From assembly GCA_035439445.1 (NCBI GenBank), contig DAORKG010000015.1, forward strand, positions 1 through 64,000: 64,000 bases of DNA, read 5' to 3'. The notes under the pieces are model-generated. The model worked only from the letters and a program-made list of their open reading frames with translations, had not been told where the DNA came from and ran no database searches. This document shows, one piece after another, positions 26,240 through 35,358 of the stretch (its first letter is position 1; each line of letters opens with the position of its first letter). The translations under genes and the position numbers were made by a program. This stretch comes from UBA4416 sp035439445 (GTDB lineage: Bacteria > Bacteroidota > Bacteroidia > B-17B0 > Aurantibacillaceae).

Positions 26240-27358
26240 TTAACAAGAACTTAATAATAAGTCAATTTCTTGTTTTGAATTAAACGAATGCAAACAAATC
26301 CTTAAGCGCTCCTGTCCTTCCTTTACAGTAGGGCTTTTGATAGATTTCACAAAAACATCCAAATGTCGTAATCTCATCTCAGCTTCTTGTACTTGAGTAT
26401 TACCAAATATTAATTTGCAATGAATAGCGCTCTCACTTTTTATAAAATTATAAGAGTTATTTATATAAGAATTAAAATAAGAGATATTACTTTTTAGTTT
26501 ATCGATTTCATCTGTTTTTATTAGCAAATAATAAGCAGACTTAATAGCTAATAAACTGTGTTCAGGCATAGCGGTAGTATAAATAAAAGAACGTGAGAAA
26601 TTAATTAAGTATTTTTTCAATTCCTCACTTCCCACAATTGCTGCACCATGACACCCCATTGCTTTTCCGAATGTATATATTCTTGCAAAACAATCCTTTT
26701 CAATATGTAATTCATCACACAATCCTCTACCCTGTTCTCCAAAAACACCAATAGCATGAGCCTCATCTACAATTAAATGTATATTTTTCTTATTACACAA
26801 TTTCAAAATATCTAAAAGAGGAGCACAATCTCCATCCATAGAATAAACACTTTCTACTACAATATAAATTTCATTGAAAGTATTTTCGTGTCTCTCTAAT
26901 AGTTCTTTTAAGGAATTTACATCGTTATGTTTAAACTTATAATGTGTTGCAAAACTTAATCGAATACCGTCAATTAAAGAAGCGTGAATCAACTCATCGC
27001 TTAATATCAAATCTCCTTTCTGTGGGACACTGGATAACAAACCTAAATTGGCATCATAACCGGAGTTATATATTAAAGCTGATTCGGAATGATGAAATTT
27101 TGCAATTTCATTTTCTATTTCATTAAATAAATTGGAATTACCACTAATTAATCGTGACCCCGTAGAACCTATTTTAATGGATGAATCCATTTTTCTGATT
27201 TCTTCATTTAATAAGCCTTTTGATGAAAATCCCAGGTAATCATTACTTGAAAAATCTATTTTAGGATATAATGAAATAAGGGAGCGAAGGCTCCCTTTAT
27301 CTATTCGTTGTTGTAATAAAGAAGTAATGGTAGATGGATTTTTTTTTGTTCCACTCAT
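26240..27358 (-). CDS. bioF: 8-amino-7-oxononanoate synthase
   Basis: This 372-residue PLP enzyme of the alpha-oxoamine synthase family has the substrate-pocket segment GSTGSRLISGN, the PLP Asp in IVDEAHAIGVFG (Asp198) and the Schiff-base Lys232 in YTFGKAMGCHGAA. It condenses pimeloyl-ACP or -CoA with alanine in biotin synthesis. Its location 26 bases downstream of bioB supports BioF over the related Kbl or SPT enzymes. Other biotin genes (bioA, bioD, bioC, bioH) are not in the window. Confidence 0.93.
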   Translation of the reverse strand: MSGTKKNPSTITSLLQQRIDKGSLRSLISLYPKIDFSSNDYLGFSSKGLLNEEIRKMDSSIKIGSTGSRLISGNSNLFNEIENEIAKFHHSESALIYNSGYDANLGLLSSVPQKGDLILSDELIHASLIDGIRLSFATHYKFKHNDVNSLKELLERHENTFNEIYIVVESVYSMDGDCAPLLDILKLCNKKNIHLIVDEAHAIGVFGEQGRGLCDELHIEKDCFARIYTFGKAMGCHGAAIVGSEELKKYLINFSRSFIYTTAMPEHSLLAIKSAYYLLIKTDEIDKLKSNISYFNSYINNSYNFIKSESAIHCKLIFGNTQVQEAEMRLRHLDVFVKSIKSPTVKEGQERLRICLHSFNSKQEIDLLLSSC

Positions 27359-27384
27359 TTTATAATTATCACTTCTTAAAAATA

Positions 27385-28365
27385 TTATACTAACTCTTCT
27401 TTTTTTAGTTTGTCTACAAATGCTTGTTTTGTATTTAATCCTAAAATTTTAAACATTTCCATATCCTGATTATACAAAGGATTTGGTGTCGTTAATAATT
27501 TCTCTCCGGCAAAGATAGAGTTTGCGCCAGCCATAAAACACAATGCTTGACCCTCCATGCTCATACTTAAACGACCAGCTGATAAGCGAACGGCAGTTCT
27601 TGGTAATACAATACGAGCTGTTGCAATCATACGAACCATATCCCAAATTGGAACAGGAGGTTGATCTTCTAATGGAGTTCCTTCAACTGCTACTAAGGCA
27701 TTAATTGGAACTGATTCGGGTTGAGGACGTAATAAACTCAAAGTATATAACATTCCTACTCTATCTTCAACTGATTCTCCCATACCAATAATACCACCTG
27801 AACAAACAGTTAAGCCAGCTTTACGAACATTATTAATAGTATTTAAACGGTCATCAAACTTTCGTGTAGAAATAATATTCTCGTAATTTTCTTCACTTGT
27901 ATCAATATTATGATTATAGGCATACAATCCTGCTTCTGCCAAACGCTTAGCCTGATCTTCAGTTACCATTCCTAAGGTAGCACAAACTTCCAAACCTTTA
28001 CTGTTAATGGTTTTAACCATATCCAAAACAGTTTCAAAATCTCTGTTATCACGCACCTCTCTCCAAGCTGCACCTAAACACATACGACTAGCTCCTCCCG
28101 CTTTTGCATTGTTAGCTGCCGCATCAACTTCAGGAACACCCATTAATTTGTGAACTTTAACTTCAGTATGGTAACGAGAAGCTTGCGGACAGTACGAACA
28201 ATCTTCAGGACAGCCACCTGTTTTGATAGATAATAACGAACTAACTTGTACTTCGCCTACTGTATGATGTTGTTTGTGAACTTCTGCTGCTCTGTATATT
28301 AATTCCATTAAAGGTGTGTTATACACCTCTAAAATTTCTTCTTTTGTCCAATCTTTAGTTGCCAT
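27385..28365 (-). CDS. bioB: Biotin synthase
   Basis: This 326-residue radical SAM enzyme has the CxxxCxxC cluster motif at Cys52, Cys56 and Cys59 (GGCPEDCSYCPQ) and the family segments SRMCLGAAWREV, YNHNIDTSEENY, GGIIGMGES and RLSAGRLSMS (the Arg ligand of the [2Fe-2S] cluster). It inserts sulfur into dethiobiotin. It is the first gene of bioB-bioF, transcribed from an exact consensus promoter about 20 bases upstream. Confidence 0.97.
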   Translation of the reverse strand: MATKDWTKEEILEVYNTPLMELIYRAAEVHKQHHTVGEVQVSSLLSIKTGGCPEDCSYCPQASRYHTEVKVHKLMGVPEVDAAANNAKAGGASRMCLGAAWREVRDNRDFETVLDMVKTINSKGLEVCATLGMVTEDQAKRLAEAGLYAYNHNIDTSEENYENIISTRKFDDRLNTINNVRKAGLTVCSGGIIGMGESVEDRVGMLYTLSLLRPQPESVPINALVAVEGTPLEDQPPVPIWDMVRMIATARIVLPRTAVRLSAGRLSMSMEGQALCFMAGANSIFAGEKLLTTPNPLYNQDMEMFKILGLNTKQAFVDKLKKEELV

Positions 28366-28385
28366 TATATTTTTTCTAATCCTAA

Positions 28386-28416
28386 CAAATTTACTACAAA
28401 TGCCACAAACCGCAAA
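28386..28416 (-). promoter_or_regulatory. Bacteroidota-type promoter of bioB-bioF
   Basis: On the minus strand TTTG (28416-28413) is followed after 19 bases by TAAATTTG (28393-28386), an exact match to TTTG-N19-TAnnTTTG. The start of transcription should be near 28380, leaving only about 14 bases of leader. No BirA operator or riboswitch is visible. Confidence 0.75.
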
Positions 28417-28496
28417 ACCTAATTATTGGAAAACTATGTTAGTAATTTTCAACAGATTAGGAGTAACTTTTTGAGATATATCCGTTATTTGCAGTA

Positions 28497-28793
28497 ATGA
28501 AAAAGCTATTCATCTTATCTCTGTTTATATTATTTGTTGGTCAATTTTCTGTTAAAGCTCAATTTACAGAAAGCGATGAACGTAAAAAAATGTGGCGTAA
28601 ATCAGGAAAACGCCATAAACCACGTGAAGCTTATAACCCCTATTTAAAAAAGAAAAAGAAAGACAAACCAAGTCAACAACTTAGCAAACAAAATGCTCGT
28701 GAACAAAAGCGACAATTAAAAGCTGCTAAAAAACAAAAACGTAAGAGTATGAAAAAGCTGGGTTATAAAGAACCAAAAGTAAAAAAAGCATAA
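28497..28793 (+). CDS. Small secreted polycationic protein
   Basis: This 98-residue protein has a clear signal peptide (residues 1-21, ending VKAQ). The mature part of about 77 residues is dominated by basic residues: I count 31 Lys/Arg against 7 Asp/Glu, including KKKKKDK and KKQKRKSMKK. It has no Cys and no recognisable domain. It could bind nucleic acid, teichoic-like or anionic polysaccharide, or the membrane outside the cytoplasm. It is followed by a strong bidirectional terminator and is monocistronic. Its role is not recognised. Confidence 0.8.
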   Translation: MKKLFILSLFILFVGQFSVKAQFTESDERKKMWRKSGKRHKPREAYNPYLKKKKKDKPSQQLSKQNAREQKRQLKAAKKQKRKSMKKLGYKEPKVKKA

Positions 28794-28824
28794 AACAAAA
28801 AGGAGGTTTACCCTCCTTTTTGTT
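28794..28824. terminator. Bidirectional terminator overlapping the 3' end of the zinc-ribbon gene
   Basis: A perfect 13-bp stem (28794-28806 with 28812-28824) has loop TTTAC and A/T runs on both sides. It terminates the small basic protein gene (plus). Its right arm codes for the last residues of the convergent zinc-ribbon protein, so on the minus strand it begins inside that reading frame. Confidence 0.85.
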
Positions 28825-29926
28825 TTTGTGAGAAATAAATAATCGCTCCAATAATAACTATAACAGTTATTACAAGTGCCGCAATTTTAGCTGCAGAATA
28901 AGGTCTTTCTCCCTGCACCTCACCTGTTCGGGCATTCACTAAAAAACGATAGACTTTATCCTTATATCTATAAGAACTCAACCAAACAGGCAGTAAAATA
29001 TGCTTAAAGGTAATATCATTATAAGCAGTATTCATACTTATAATTTGTTGCTCATCACCTCCAATATCTACTCTTACTGAACTTGTAATTCGGTCCTGCA
29101 TTCTGTCTTTTGCTTTTTCAAATCCCTCCTTCAGATCTATCTGATAACTCTCCGTTACAAATCCACTTAAAAAATTGTCATTATATGCAGTTAAGTCATG
29201 TAAATCCCAAGGTTCCAAATCATTGGCTAATTTTTCCGGTAAGGACTTAGATGAAACAATCAATACATCATCAAAGTTATTGTAAACTGTTCCGCTGGCA
29301 GGAAACCAATTAGTTCTTCTTACTTGTCTGGTTTGCGTTTTACCCTCACTATCTTTATAGGTTTCAGTTACATAATAATAAACTCCACGCATTCCACTAT
29401 AACCGGTTACTGTATCCGAATCATAGGTCCAGTAAGGCATATAAATGCCATTCAACTTATCAGCCGAGTGTTGAGCATATTCTTTTATTTTATTTGGAGC
29501 AAACCATAAGCCTCCAGCCCAATTAATAAATAACTCAGTTGATTTTTTTCTATCAATTTTAAATGGCAGTAAATAAGATGGTTTTATAATGGAAGATGTG
29601 GAGGCGTTTTGAATAACTAATGGTGTATCGCAATATGGACAGTTACAAGATGTAACGTTAGGTTTTAATGTTGTAGATGCGGCACAATTAGAGCACTTTA
29701 CGGTACTAATTGTTTGCTTATCTTCCAAATGAGCTTTTTCATTTAAAAAACTCTCAAAATCATTCTCAATAATTTCGGTTTTTTCAACGGCAATTTCATT
29801 TTTAGCACCACAATAATCACAATTCAAATAAGGTGTGCCCGGAAGATACTTCAAATTAGCACCACAATCTTTACATTTAATTGTATTACCCGTGTCTGCT
29901 GTTTTTTCATTAAAATCGTTCGACAT
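28808..29926 (-). CDS. Zinc-ribbon membrane protein of unknown function
   Basis: This 372-residue protein has two N-terminal zinc ribbons, CKDCGANLKYLPGTPYLNCDYC (shown here by its Cys pairs at about 18/21 and 34/37) and CSNC...CPYC (about 78-102). A central domain of about 200 residues contains GIYMPYWTYDSDTVTGYSG and KHILLPVWLSSYRYKDKVYR. A transmembrane helix closes the protein (AALVITVIVIIGAIIYF). There is no signal peptide, so the zinc ribbons face the cytoplasm with a C-terminal tail anchor. The family is widespread and is often labelled as having a TFIIB-like zinc finger; its role is unknown. Confidence 0.85.
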   Translation of the reverse strand: MSNDFNEKTADTGNTIKCKDCGANLKYLPGTPYLNCDYCGAKNEIAVEKTEIIENDFESFLNEKAHLEDKQTISTVKCSNCAASTTLKPNVTSCNCPYCDTPLVIQNASTSSIIKPSYLLPFKIDRKKSTELFINWAGGLWFAPNKIKEYAQHSADKLNGIYMPYWTYDSDTVTGYSGMRGVYYYVTETYKDSEGKTQTRQVRRTNWFPASGTVYNNFDDVLIVSSKSLPEKLANDLEPWDLHDLTAYNDNFLSGFVTESYQIDLKEGFEKAKDRMQDRITSSVRVDIGGDEQQIISMNTAYNDITFKHILLPVWLSSYRYKDKVYRFLVNARTGEVQGERPYSAAKIAALVITVIVIIGAIIYFSQKQKGG

Positions 29927-30007
29927 AAAAATTTCTTTTAACTAAAATACTATAAATTCTTTATAACTTAAGCATAAACAAAATTTTTATTTAGTTGTTA
30001 TTATTAC

Positions 30008-30997
30008 ATGAGACAAATTCTATTTTTACTATTAATATGCTCTTATTTATCTAATTTTTCTCAGATTGGCAGCAAATTTAGAACACCATTTTCATATTGT
30101 CAGTGGAGCAATACAAGATTAAACAAACAATATATTCCCAATGATCAAGACACCTGTTTACTCGTAGTATCTACAAGAAACTACAATGAAGCCGAACAAA
30201 AGTTTGTAGATTATGATTATGACACAACTGGCCAATTAAAATATTTTGCAGTGTATTTTAATCATAACCAATGGATTGTAGTTCCAAAAAAATCTTTAAC
30301 AGAATTGCTTGACCTAAAATCTACCTATAAAAACATGGTTGTTTTTACAGAAGGACTAGGAAAAACTTTCACTTCCGGAATTGACAGAGCCACTCAAATG
30401 ATGAGATTATACAATATAGATGAATTGTTCTTTGATTGGCCTACGGAACGGCCTTACATTTCATCCGGTAAGAACATCAAAAAAACATGTCAGGTGGCAC
30501 CACTGATTGCACAACCTTATGCAAAATTTATAAAAGAATTTGAAACATATAAAAATACGCATACAGAAAAATTTAAAACTATTACCTTATTAAATCATAG
30601 CATGGGCAATCTATTATTAATGTACGATTTACAAAACGATTTACTCAAGTCAATATCAAACAACCTATTTGATAATGTTATTTTAAATGCTGCCTGTGTC
30701 AATCAAAAAGATCATAAATCATGGTTAGACAAACTTTCGTTCTCAAAAAACATTTACCTAACTATCAATGATAAAGACAGGAATTTAAGAGGTGCGCGTA
30801 TTTTATTTAAAGCAAGACAGTTGGGAGAGAGCCCACAACCTGAATTTTGCAAACAAGTTCACTATGTTGATTTTTCAAAGTACCTAACTATAGAGCATAA
30901 TTATTTTTTAATGCAAGATGTTTTAAATAAAAAGCCATTTTTAAAGGTGTTTTACACCAATATTTTTGAAGGCAAAACTCCTCCGGCAATCAACTAA
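30008..30997 (+). CDS. Secreted alpha/beta hydrolase-like protein
   Basis: This 329-residue protein has a signal peptide (about 1-18). The nucleophile-elbow segment is LLNHSMGNLLLMYD, with Ser in N-H-S-M-G rather than a perfect GxSxG. Other features typical of the DUF900-type branch of alpha/beta hydrolases are FFDWPTERP and the late NAACVNQKDH and LTIEHNYF segments (the latter a possible catalytic His). A lipase or esterase role outside the cytoplasm is inferred; the substrate is unknown. It is monocistronic, with its own terminator. Confidence 0.75.
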   Translation: MRQILFLLLICSYLSNFSQIGSKFRTPFSYCQWSNTRLNKQYIPNDQDTCLLVVSTRNYNEAEQKFVDYDYDTTGQLKYFAVYFNHNQWIVVPKKSLTELLDLKSTYKNMVVFTEGLGKTFTSGIDRATQMMRLYNIDELFFDWPTERPYISSGKNIKKTCQVAPLIAQPYAKFIKEFETYKNTHTEKFKTITLLNHSMGNLLLMYDLQNDLLKSISNNLFDNVILNAACVNQKDHKSWLDKLSFSKNIYLTINDKDRNLRGARILFKARQLGESPQPEFCKQVHYVDFSKYLTIEHNYFLMQDVLNKKPFLKVFYTNIFEGKTPPAIN

Positions 30998-31025
30998 AAA
31001 GCCTATCAAAATTGATAGGCTTTTT
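30996..31025. terminator. Terminator between the alpha/beta hydrolase gene and rocD
   Basis: A perfect 14-bp inverted repeat (30996-31009 with 31012-31025, core GCCTATC/GATAGGC) is flanked by A and T runs. It starts at the hydrolase stop codon and can serve both convergent genes. Confidence 0.85.
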
Positions 31026-31043
31026 AAATTAATCAGATAAATA

Positions 31044-32279
31044 CTAGTTAAAAGACTCTATTGTTTTTCTAATAATAGAAGCACAATCTAAAATTTGTTC
31101 CTTTGTTATAACTAAAGGAGGTGCAAAACGTATGATATCTCCGTGAGTTGGTTTAGCCAATAAACCATTTTCAGCTAATTTCAAGCAAACATCCCAAGCC
31201 GAAATACCATCTTTTTCTTTGATGATGATGGCATTTAACAATCCTTTTCCTCTAACTAAAGTAACTCTGTCAGACTTAATAGCTCTTAATTCATTTCTTA
31301 ATAACTCTCCTAACTCGTTAGCATTTTCTGCTAATTTTTCATCCAATACAACTTGCATAGCCGTCATAGCTACTTTACATCCTAAAGGATTTCCACCATA
31401 AGTTGAACCATGTTGACCAGGTTTAATACACATCATAATATCATCATTAGCAAATACTGCAGATACAGGATACATTCCTCCTGATAAAGCTTTTCCTAGA
31501 ATCAACATATCTGGTTTTACACCTTCATGATCACAAGCTAACATTTTACCTGTACGTGCGATTCCGGTTTGAACTTCATCAGCGATAAATAATACGTTGG
31601 CCGCTTTACACATATCAGCGCATGTTTTTAAGTAACCATCATTTGGCACATAAACACCTGCTTCTCCTTGGATAGGTTCAACTAAAAATCCTACAACTGT
31701 ATTATCTTTTAAAGCTTCAGCTAATGCTGATACATTATTGTAAGGAATCGTAACATAACCAGGGGTATATGGGCCAAAGTTTTTACGGGCATCAGGATCT
31801 GTGCTGGCAGATACAATAGAAATTGTTCTTCCGTGAAAGTTACCTTCACAGACAATAATTTTAGCCGCGTTCTCAGCCACACCTTTTTTCTCATAACCCC
31901 ACTTACGGGCAATTTTCAAAGCTGTTTCAACACCTTCTGCGCCGGTATTCATCGGTAATACTTTATCAAAACCAAAAATACCGGTTACAAATTTTTCATA
32001 CTCTCCTAATACATTGTTATGAAATGCACGTGATGTTAAAGCTAATTTTTGTGCTTGGTCAATTAACGTTTGAGTGATTTTAGGGTGACAATGCCCTTGA
32101 TTAACCGCGCTATAAGCAGATAAAAAATCATAGTATTGTTTTCCATCAACATCCCAAACATGAACTCCTAAACCTCTCTCTAAAACAACAGGCAAAGGAT
32201 GGTAATTGTGAGCACCGTGTTTATCTTCTAAATCTATTAACTGTTGTGTTTTGGCTGATAAGTTCATTTCTGCAATCAT
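31044..32279 (-). CDS. rocD: Ornithine aminotransferase
   Basis: This 411-residue class III PLP aminotransferase begins LIDLEDKHGAHNYHPLPVV, a signature of ornithine transaminase. It has FLSAYSAVNQGHCHP, the PLP Asp in FIADEVQTGIARTG and the Schiff-base Lys in LILGKALSGGMYPVSAV. It converts ornithine and 2-oxoglutarate to glutamate semialdehyde and glutamate in arginine catabolism or proline synthesis. Either of two in-frame ATGs (residues 1 and 5) could be the start. It is monocistronic. Confidence 0.96.
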   Translation of the reverse strand: MIAEMNLSAKTQQLIDLEDKHGAHNYHPLPVVLERGLGVHVWDVDGKQYYDFLSAYSAVNQGHCHPKITQTLIDQAQKLALTSRAFHNNVLGEYEKFVTGIFGFDKVLPMNTGAEGVETALKIARKWGYEKKGVAENAAKIIVCEGNFHGRTISIVSASTDPDARKNFGPYTPGYVTIPYNNVSALAEALKDNTVVGFLVEPIQGEAGVYVPNDGYLKTCADMCKAANVLFIADEVQTGIARTGKMLACDHEGVKPDMLILGKALSGGMYPVSAVFANDDIMMCIKPGQHGSTYGGNPLGCKVAMTAMQVVLDEKLAENANELGELLRNELRAIKSDRVTLVRGKGLLNAIIIKEKDGISAWDVCLKLAENGLLAKPTHGDIIRFAPPLVITKEQILDCASIIRKTIESFN

Positions 32280-32333
32280 GGTATTAAATTTATATCTTGT
32301 AAAGATACAAAAAGAGCCTCAAACCGCCTAATT

Positions 32334-32380
32334 GAAACAAAAAAGCTTTATAAACACTGTTTATAAAGCTTTTTTGTTTC
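32334..32380. terminator. Long perfect palindrome, terminator of propeller copy 1
   Basis: Arms of 23 bp (32334-32356 and 32358-32380) are perfectly complementary with one base between them. The A/T runs at both ends make it a terminator in either direction. It lies downstream of the minus-strand propeller gene and upstream of rocD. Confidence 0.75.
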
Positions 32381-32381
32381 A

Positions 32382-32452
32382 TGCTGAACTTGTTTCAGTA
32401 TCTGGTTGATGTTAACTTTGACGTATTTGATACCCTGAAACAAGTTCAGGGT
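32382..32452. repeat. REP-like inverted repeat element
   Basis: CTGAACTTGTTTCAG (near 32384-32398) and its complement CTGAAACAAGTTCAG (near 32435-32449) face each other about 36 bases apart, extended by TATC/GATA. The motif resembles a short dispersed repeat that I recall as frequent between genes in Bacteroidota genomes. Only this one copy is in the window. Confidence 0.5.
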
Positions 32453-32459
32453 GACTTTC

Positions 32460-35195
32460 CTACTCCTTCACAAATTTCTTAACCACAATACTATTATTAA
32501 CTTGAAGTCTTAAAAAATAAATACCTGAGTTTAAATCATTGATATTAATTGAAAATTTCTCTGAATTTTCATTATCATTTTGCATTACCACTTTGCCTAA
32601 CACATCAACAATTTCATAATTTACTTTTACTGTTCCGCTAATAGTTGACGAAATAGTAATTAATGATTTAGCTGGATTTGGAAACAAACTAAAATCATTT
32701 TGCTTTGGTACTTCTGTAATACCAACAGATATCGATTGTAAACAATTAGGCTTATTTGACAAATTATAGAACGTGTTCACTTTTTGAATATCTGATTTCA
32801 ATTTCCCTAACGACATTGTTCCGCCAAACGTTGCTGAACTATCAAAAGAAGTTACAAAAGCATATTCCACTTCCTGTATTTGTCCGGGTGCCATTGAAAA
32901 TGGACCTGAACTCAAAATCATTCGTCTGTCACCAGCTACTCCATTTTCAATCCAATAACCACATGTATTGAAAGGATCTGTATTTACACCATTATTAACA
33001 GGGTCGCCCGAGTATGCCCAATTTACATTTGTTATTCCACCATATCCGCTTCCTCCGCATGTTAACGGTGTTCCATCTTTCCATTTTCCATTCATAACAT
33101 TATAAAATTCTGCTCCATTTGATGGATCTGTAGTTTGTAAAGGTACTCCTGCAAAAGAATTATTGAAAAAATTAAACTTATTCAATTTACAATCTTCATT
33201 TGGTTCATCAATAACTCCATTATTATTATTATCAATTCCATCATTTAAATTAGCCAATGGTCCTTTAACAATATTAAAACCTTGTGCAGGAATATAATTA
33301 CCGTACCCTTGAGTTCCGGCAACAGTTTCGTCATTTAAATCTGCATTATATGCAAAACCATAATTATCAGTCACATTGCTACCAATATAATCATCACCAT
33401 AATATCCTAAATCAACATCACTCCACATACTCACAAATACATCATGATAATTATTAGCTGAACGATTGATTATTTTATAGTCATAAAAAGTAGTGTAGGT
33501 TAACTCATTGTGTCCATTAACTACTGCCGGACAACCATAAGCATAAGCCATTCCGTGCACTTCAATTCCCATTGGAGTAAAAGAAGTACTATGTGCCGCT
33601 AAATTATCATTATAAACAAAAAACAATGCCTGATCTCCTTTTATTTTTGGATAGTCACCATCCATAGGATTATAAACTCCATCTGAATTAATATCTACAA
33701 ATGGTGCTAGCAATGCTGCTTGATTGTTATTGACATCTCCATTTCCAGGCCAAGTTAATATATCATTTGGGATAGTAAATGAGCCATTTTGAACATTTCC
33801 TGAATTATAATTATTGATAAAATCATTAATTTCAGTATAACTAACTTTCCATATTTTATCGTATTGACTACTAGTTGCTGCATCAATGCTAGCATCTGTA
33901 AGCTTTAAAGGCCCTGGCCAAAAATCTACACCTCCCTGACGATACGTTTGAGCTGCTCCATGTAATTGATTGCCGGCATCCAATCCTCCAATCCATAAAG
34001 CTGACGCAAAATTAGAATTCTTACCACTTCCTTTTGGCACTTCGTATAATGCATTTCCATTACCTGCAATATCCCAATGCATATCTCCTCTATTAGCGAT
34101 TCCTGCTCTGACATTATTAATATCTAAAGTTTTAAAGTTGTTATTATTTACCGAACCAAATGGATAACTGTTATTAATCGGATTTAAGTTTTGATAAACT
34201 AAAGGCAAATGTCCATCAAGAATTAAAACATTTGAACCATCATTTTCAATCAAATTTCCCAACGTGTAATTAGATATTGGATAAAAGTATTGATAAACAT
34301 TTCCATTCGGAGCCAATTCTGTTAATCCACTAAAAACACTTGAATTTGTTGAAGTCCCATTAACATGGGTAAAAATAATTCCATTGTGTGGTCCTGTGGC
34401 AATATCTCTTACTAATGAAGGAATACTTGAGCCGTATATATCAAAAATTGTATTTGCATTTTGAAAACTTGAACCACTAAATTTTAAAATCCCTTGAGTT
34501 AAAGTACCCAACCATTTTGAATTTTGCGAATCAATATAGATACAATTTACTCTCCCAGTACCAATATGATCCACATAATTGCTTGTTGTATATGATGTAT
34601 TAATGTTAAACTCAGTTAATCTATCACCACCCCCTAACCAAATTAAATTTGAGTTTTCAGCTTTTATGCTATAAATTAAATTATGTGCTAATTTACCATT
34701 GGCAACATTATAGTTTGTGAAAGTTATTCCGTCGAACCTTGATAAACCAGCAGTTGTACCAATATATACTTGATTTGCGATAGTTTCTATACAGGTAATA
34801 GAATTAGTAGGCAAACCATGGCTTGTATTATAAATTGTAAAACTTGTTCCGTCAAATTTCACTAATCCTACATCATTTGTTCCTATCCAAATATTACCAC
34901 TATTATCTTTTGCGAGAGCGCTTACATTATTTGAAGGAAATGCAGGTGTTGATGTTTGATTATATAACGTCCAATTAGAATTATCATATTTCAACAAACC
35001 TGCATTAGCAATATTTGTTCCTGAAGTAATAGTTCTAAATCCGATCCATTTATTAGAGTTATTATCAACTAAAAATGCAGTTTGAAGTTTAACCCCGCCG
35101 GTAACCACAATGTTCGTTGTAAAGCTCGTAAATCCGTTTTGTGCGTTAGCTGCAAATACTAATAAACAGCTAAAAAGTAGTAGTAGTTTTTTCAT
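32460..35195 (-). CDS. Propeller/T9SS type A surface protein, copy 1 of 3
   Basis: This 911-residue protein has a signal peptide (1-18, ending ANAQ). About residues 25-330 hold repeated blades with WIG and LxKFDG motifs (NIWIGTNDVGLVKFDG), as in two-component-regulator propeller repeats. The centre holds acidic loops resembling calcium sites: DINSDGVYNPMDGDYP (about 502) and DNNNNGVIDE (about 650). The last 75 residues are a type A sorting domain (LFPNPAKSL, DVLGKVVM, SGIYFLRLQV). It is probably a secreted or surface-attached binding protein; no catalytic motif is visible. Its -7 box is at 35216-35223, and a long palindromic terminator follows. Confidence 0.9.
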   Translation of the reverse strand: MKKLLLLFSCLLVFAANAQNGFTSFTTNIVVTGGVKLQTAFLVDNNSNKWIGFRTITSGTNIANAGLLKYDNSNWTLYNQTSTPAFPSNNVSALAKDNSGNIWIGTNDVGLVKFDGTSFTIYNTSHGLPTNSITCIETIANQVYIGTTAGLSRFDGITFTNYNVANGKLAHNLIYSIKAENSNLIWLGGGDRLTEFNINTSYTTSNYVDHIGTGRVNCIYIDSQNSKWLGTLTQGILKFSGSSFQNANTIFDIYGSSIPSLVRDIATGPHNGIIFTHVNGTSTNSSVFSGLTELAPNGNVYQYFYPISNYTLGNLIENDGSNVLILDGHLPLVYQNLNPINNSYPFGSVNNNNFKTLDINNVRAGIANRGDMHWDIAGNGNALYEVPKGSGKNSNFASALWIGGLDAGNQLHGAAQTYRQGGVDFWPGPLKLTDASIDAATSSQYDKIWKVSYTEINDFINNYNSGNVQNGSFTIPNDILTWPGNGDVNNNQAALLAPFVDINSDGVYNPMDGDYPKIKGDQALFFVYNDNLAAHSTSFTPMGIEVHGMAYAYGCPAVVNGHNELTYTTFYDYKIINRSANNYHDVFVSMWSDVDLGYYGDDYIGSNVTDNYGFAYNADLNDETVAGTQGYGNYIPAQGFNIVKGPLANLNDGIDNNNNGVIDEPNEDCKLNKFNFFNNSFAGVPLQTTDPSNGAEFYNVMNGKWKDGTPLTCGGSGYGGITNVNWAYSGDPVNNGVNTDPFNTCGYWIENGVAGDRRMILSSGPFSMAPGQIQEVEYAFVTSFDSSATFGGTMSLGKLKSDIQKVNTFYNLSNKPNCLQSISVGITEVPKQNDFSLFPNPAKSLITISSTISGTVKVNYEIVDVLGKVVMQNDNENSEKFSININDLNSGIYFLRLQVNNSIVVKKFVKE

Positions 35196-35215
35196 ACAAT
35201 TAGTTAAGATTTAGT

Positions 35216-35223
35216 CAAAATTA
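35216..35223 (-). promoter_or_regulatory. -7 element of propeller copy 1
   Basis: On the minus strand this reads TAATTTTG (TAnnTTTG), 20 bases before the ATG. A TTTG lies 25 bases further up. The same box and surroundings recur before copy 3 but not before copy 2. Confidence 0.5.
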
Positions 35224-35358
35224 ATACTAAGAGGTTACTAAATTTTAACAAATAAACAGATGTAGGTATTTTTGCTATAACTGAGTATAAACTTCAGATA
35301 ACTGATTTAGAACAAGGTCATAAACTTTTCCTTTTTTAAAAGTTTAGCATTTAATATA

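Noticed and set aside
35321..35346. Hairpin TAAACTTTT/AAAAGTTTA after propeller copy 2 as a terminator
   Set aside because: AT-only stem without a T run on the minus strand; too weak to call.
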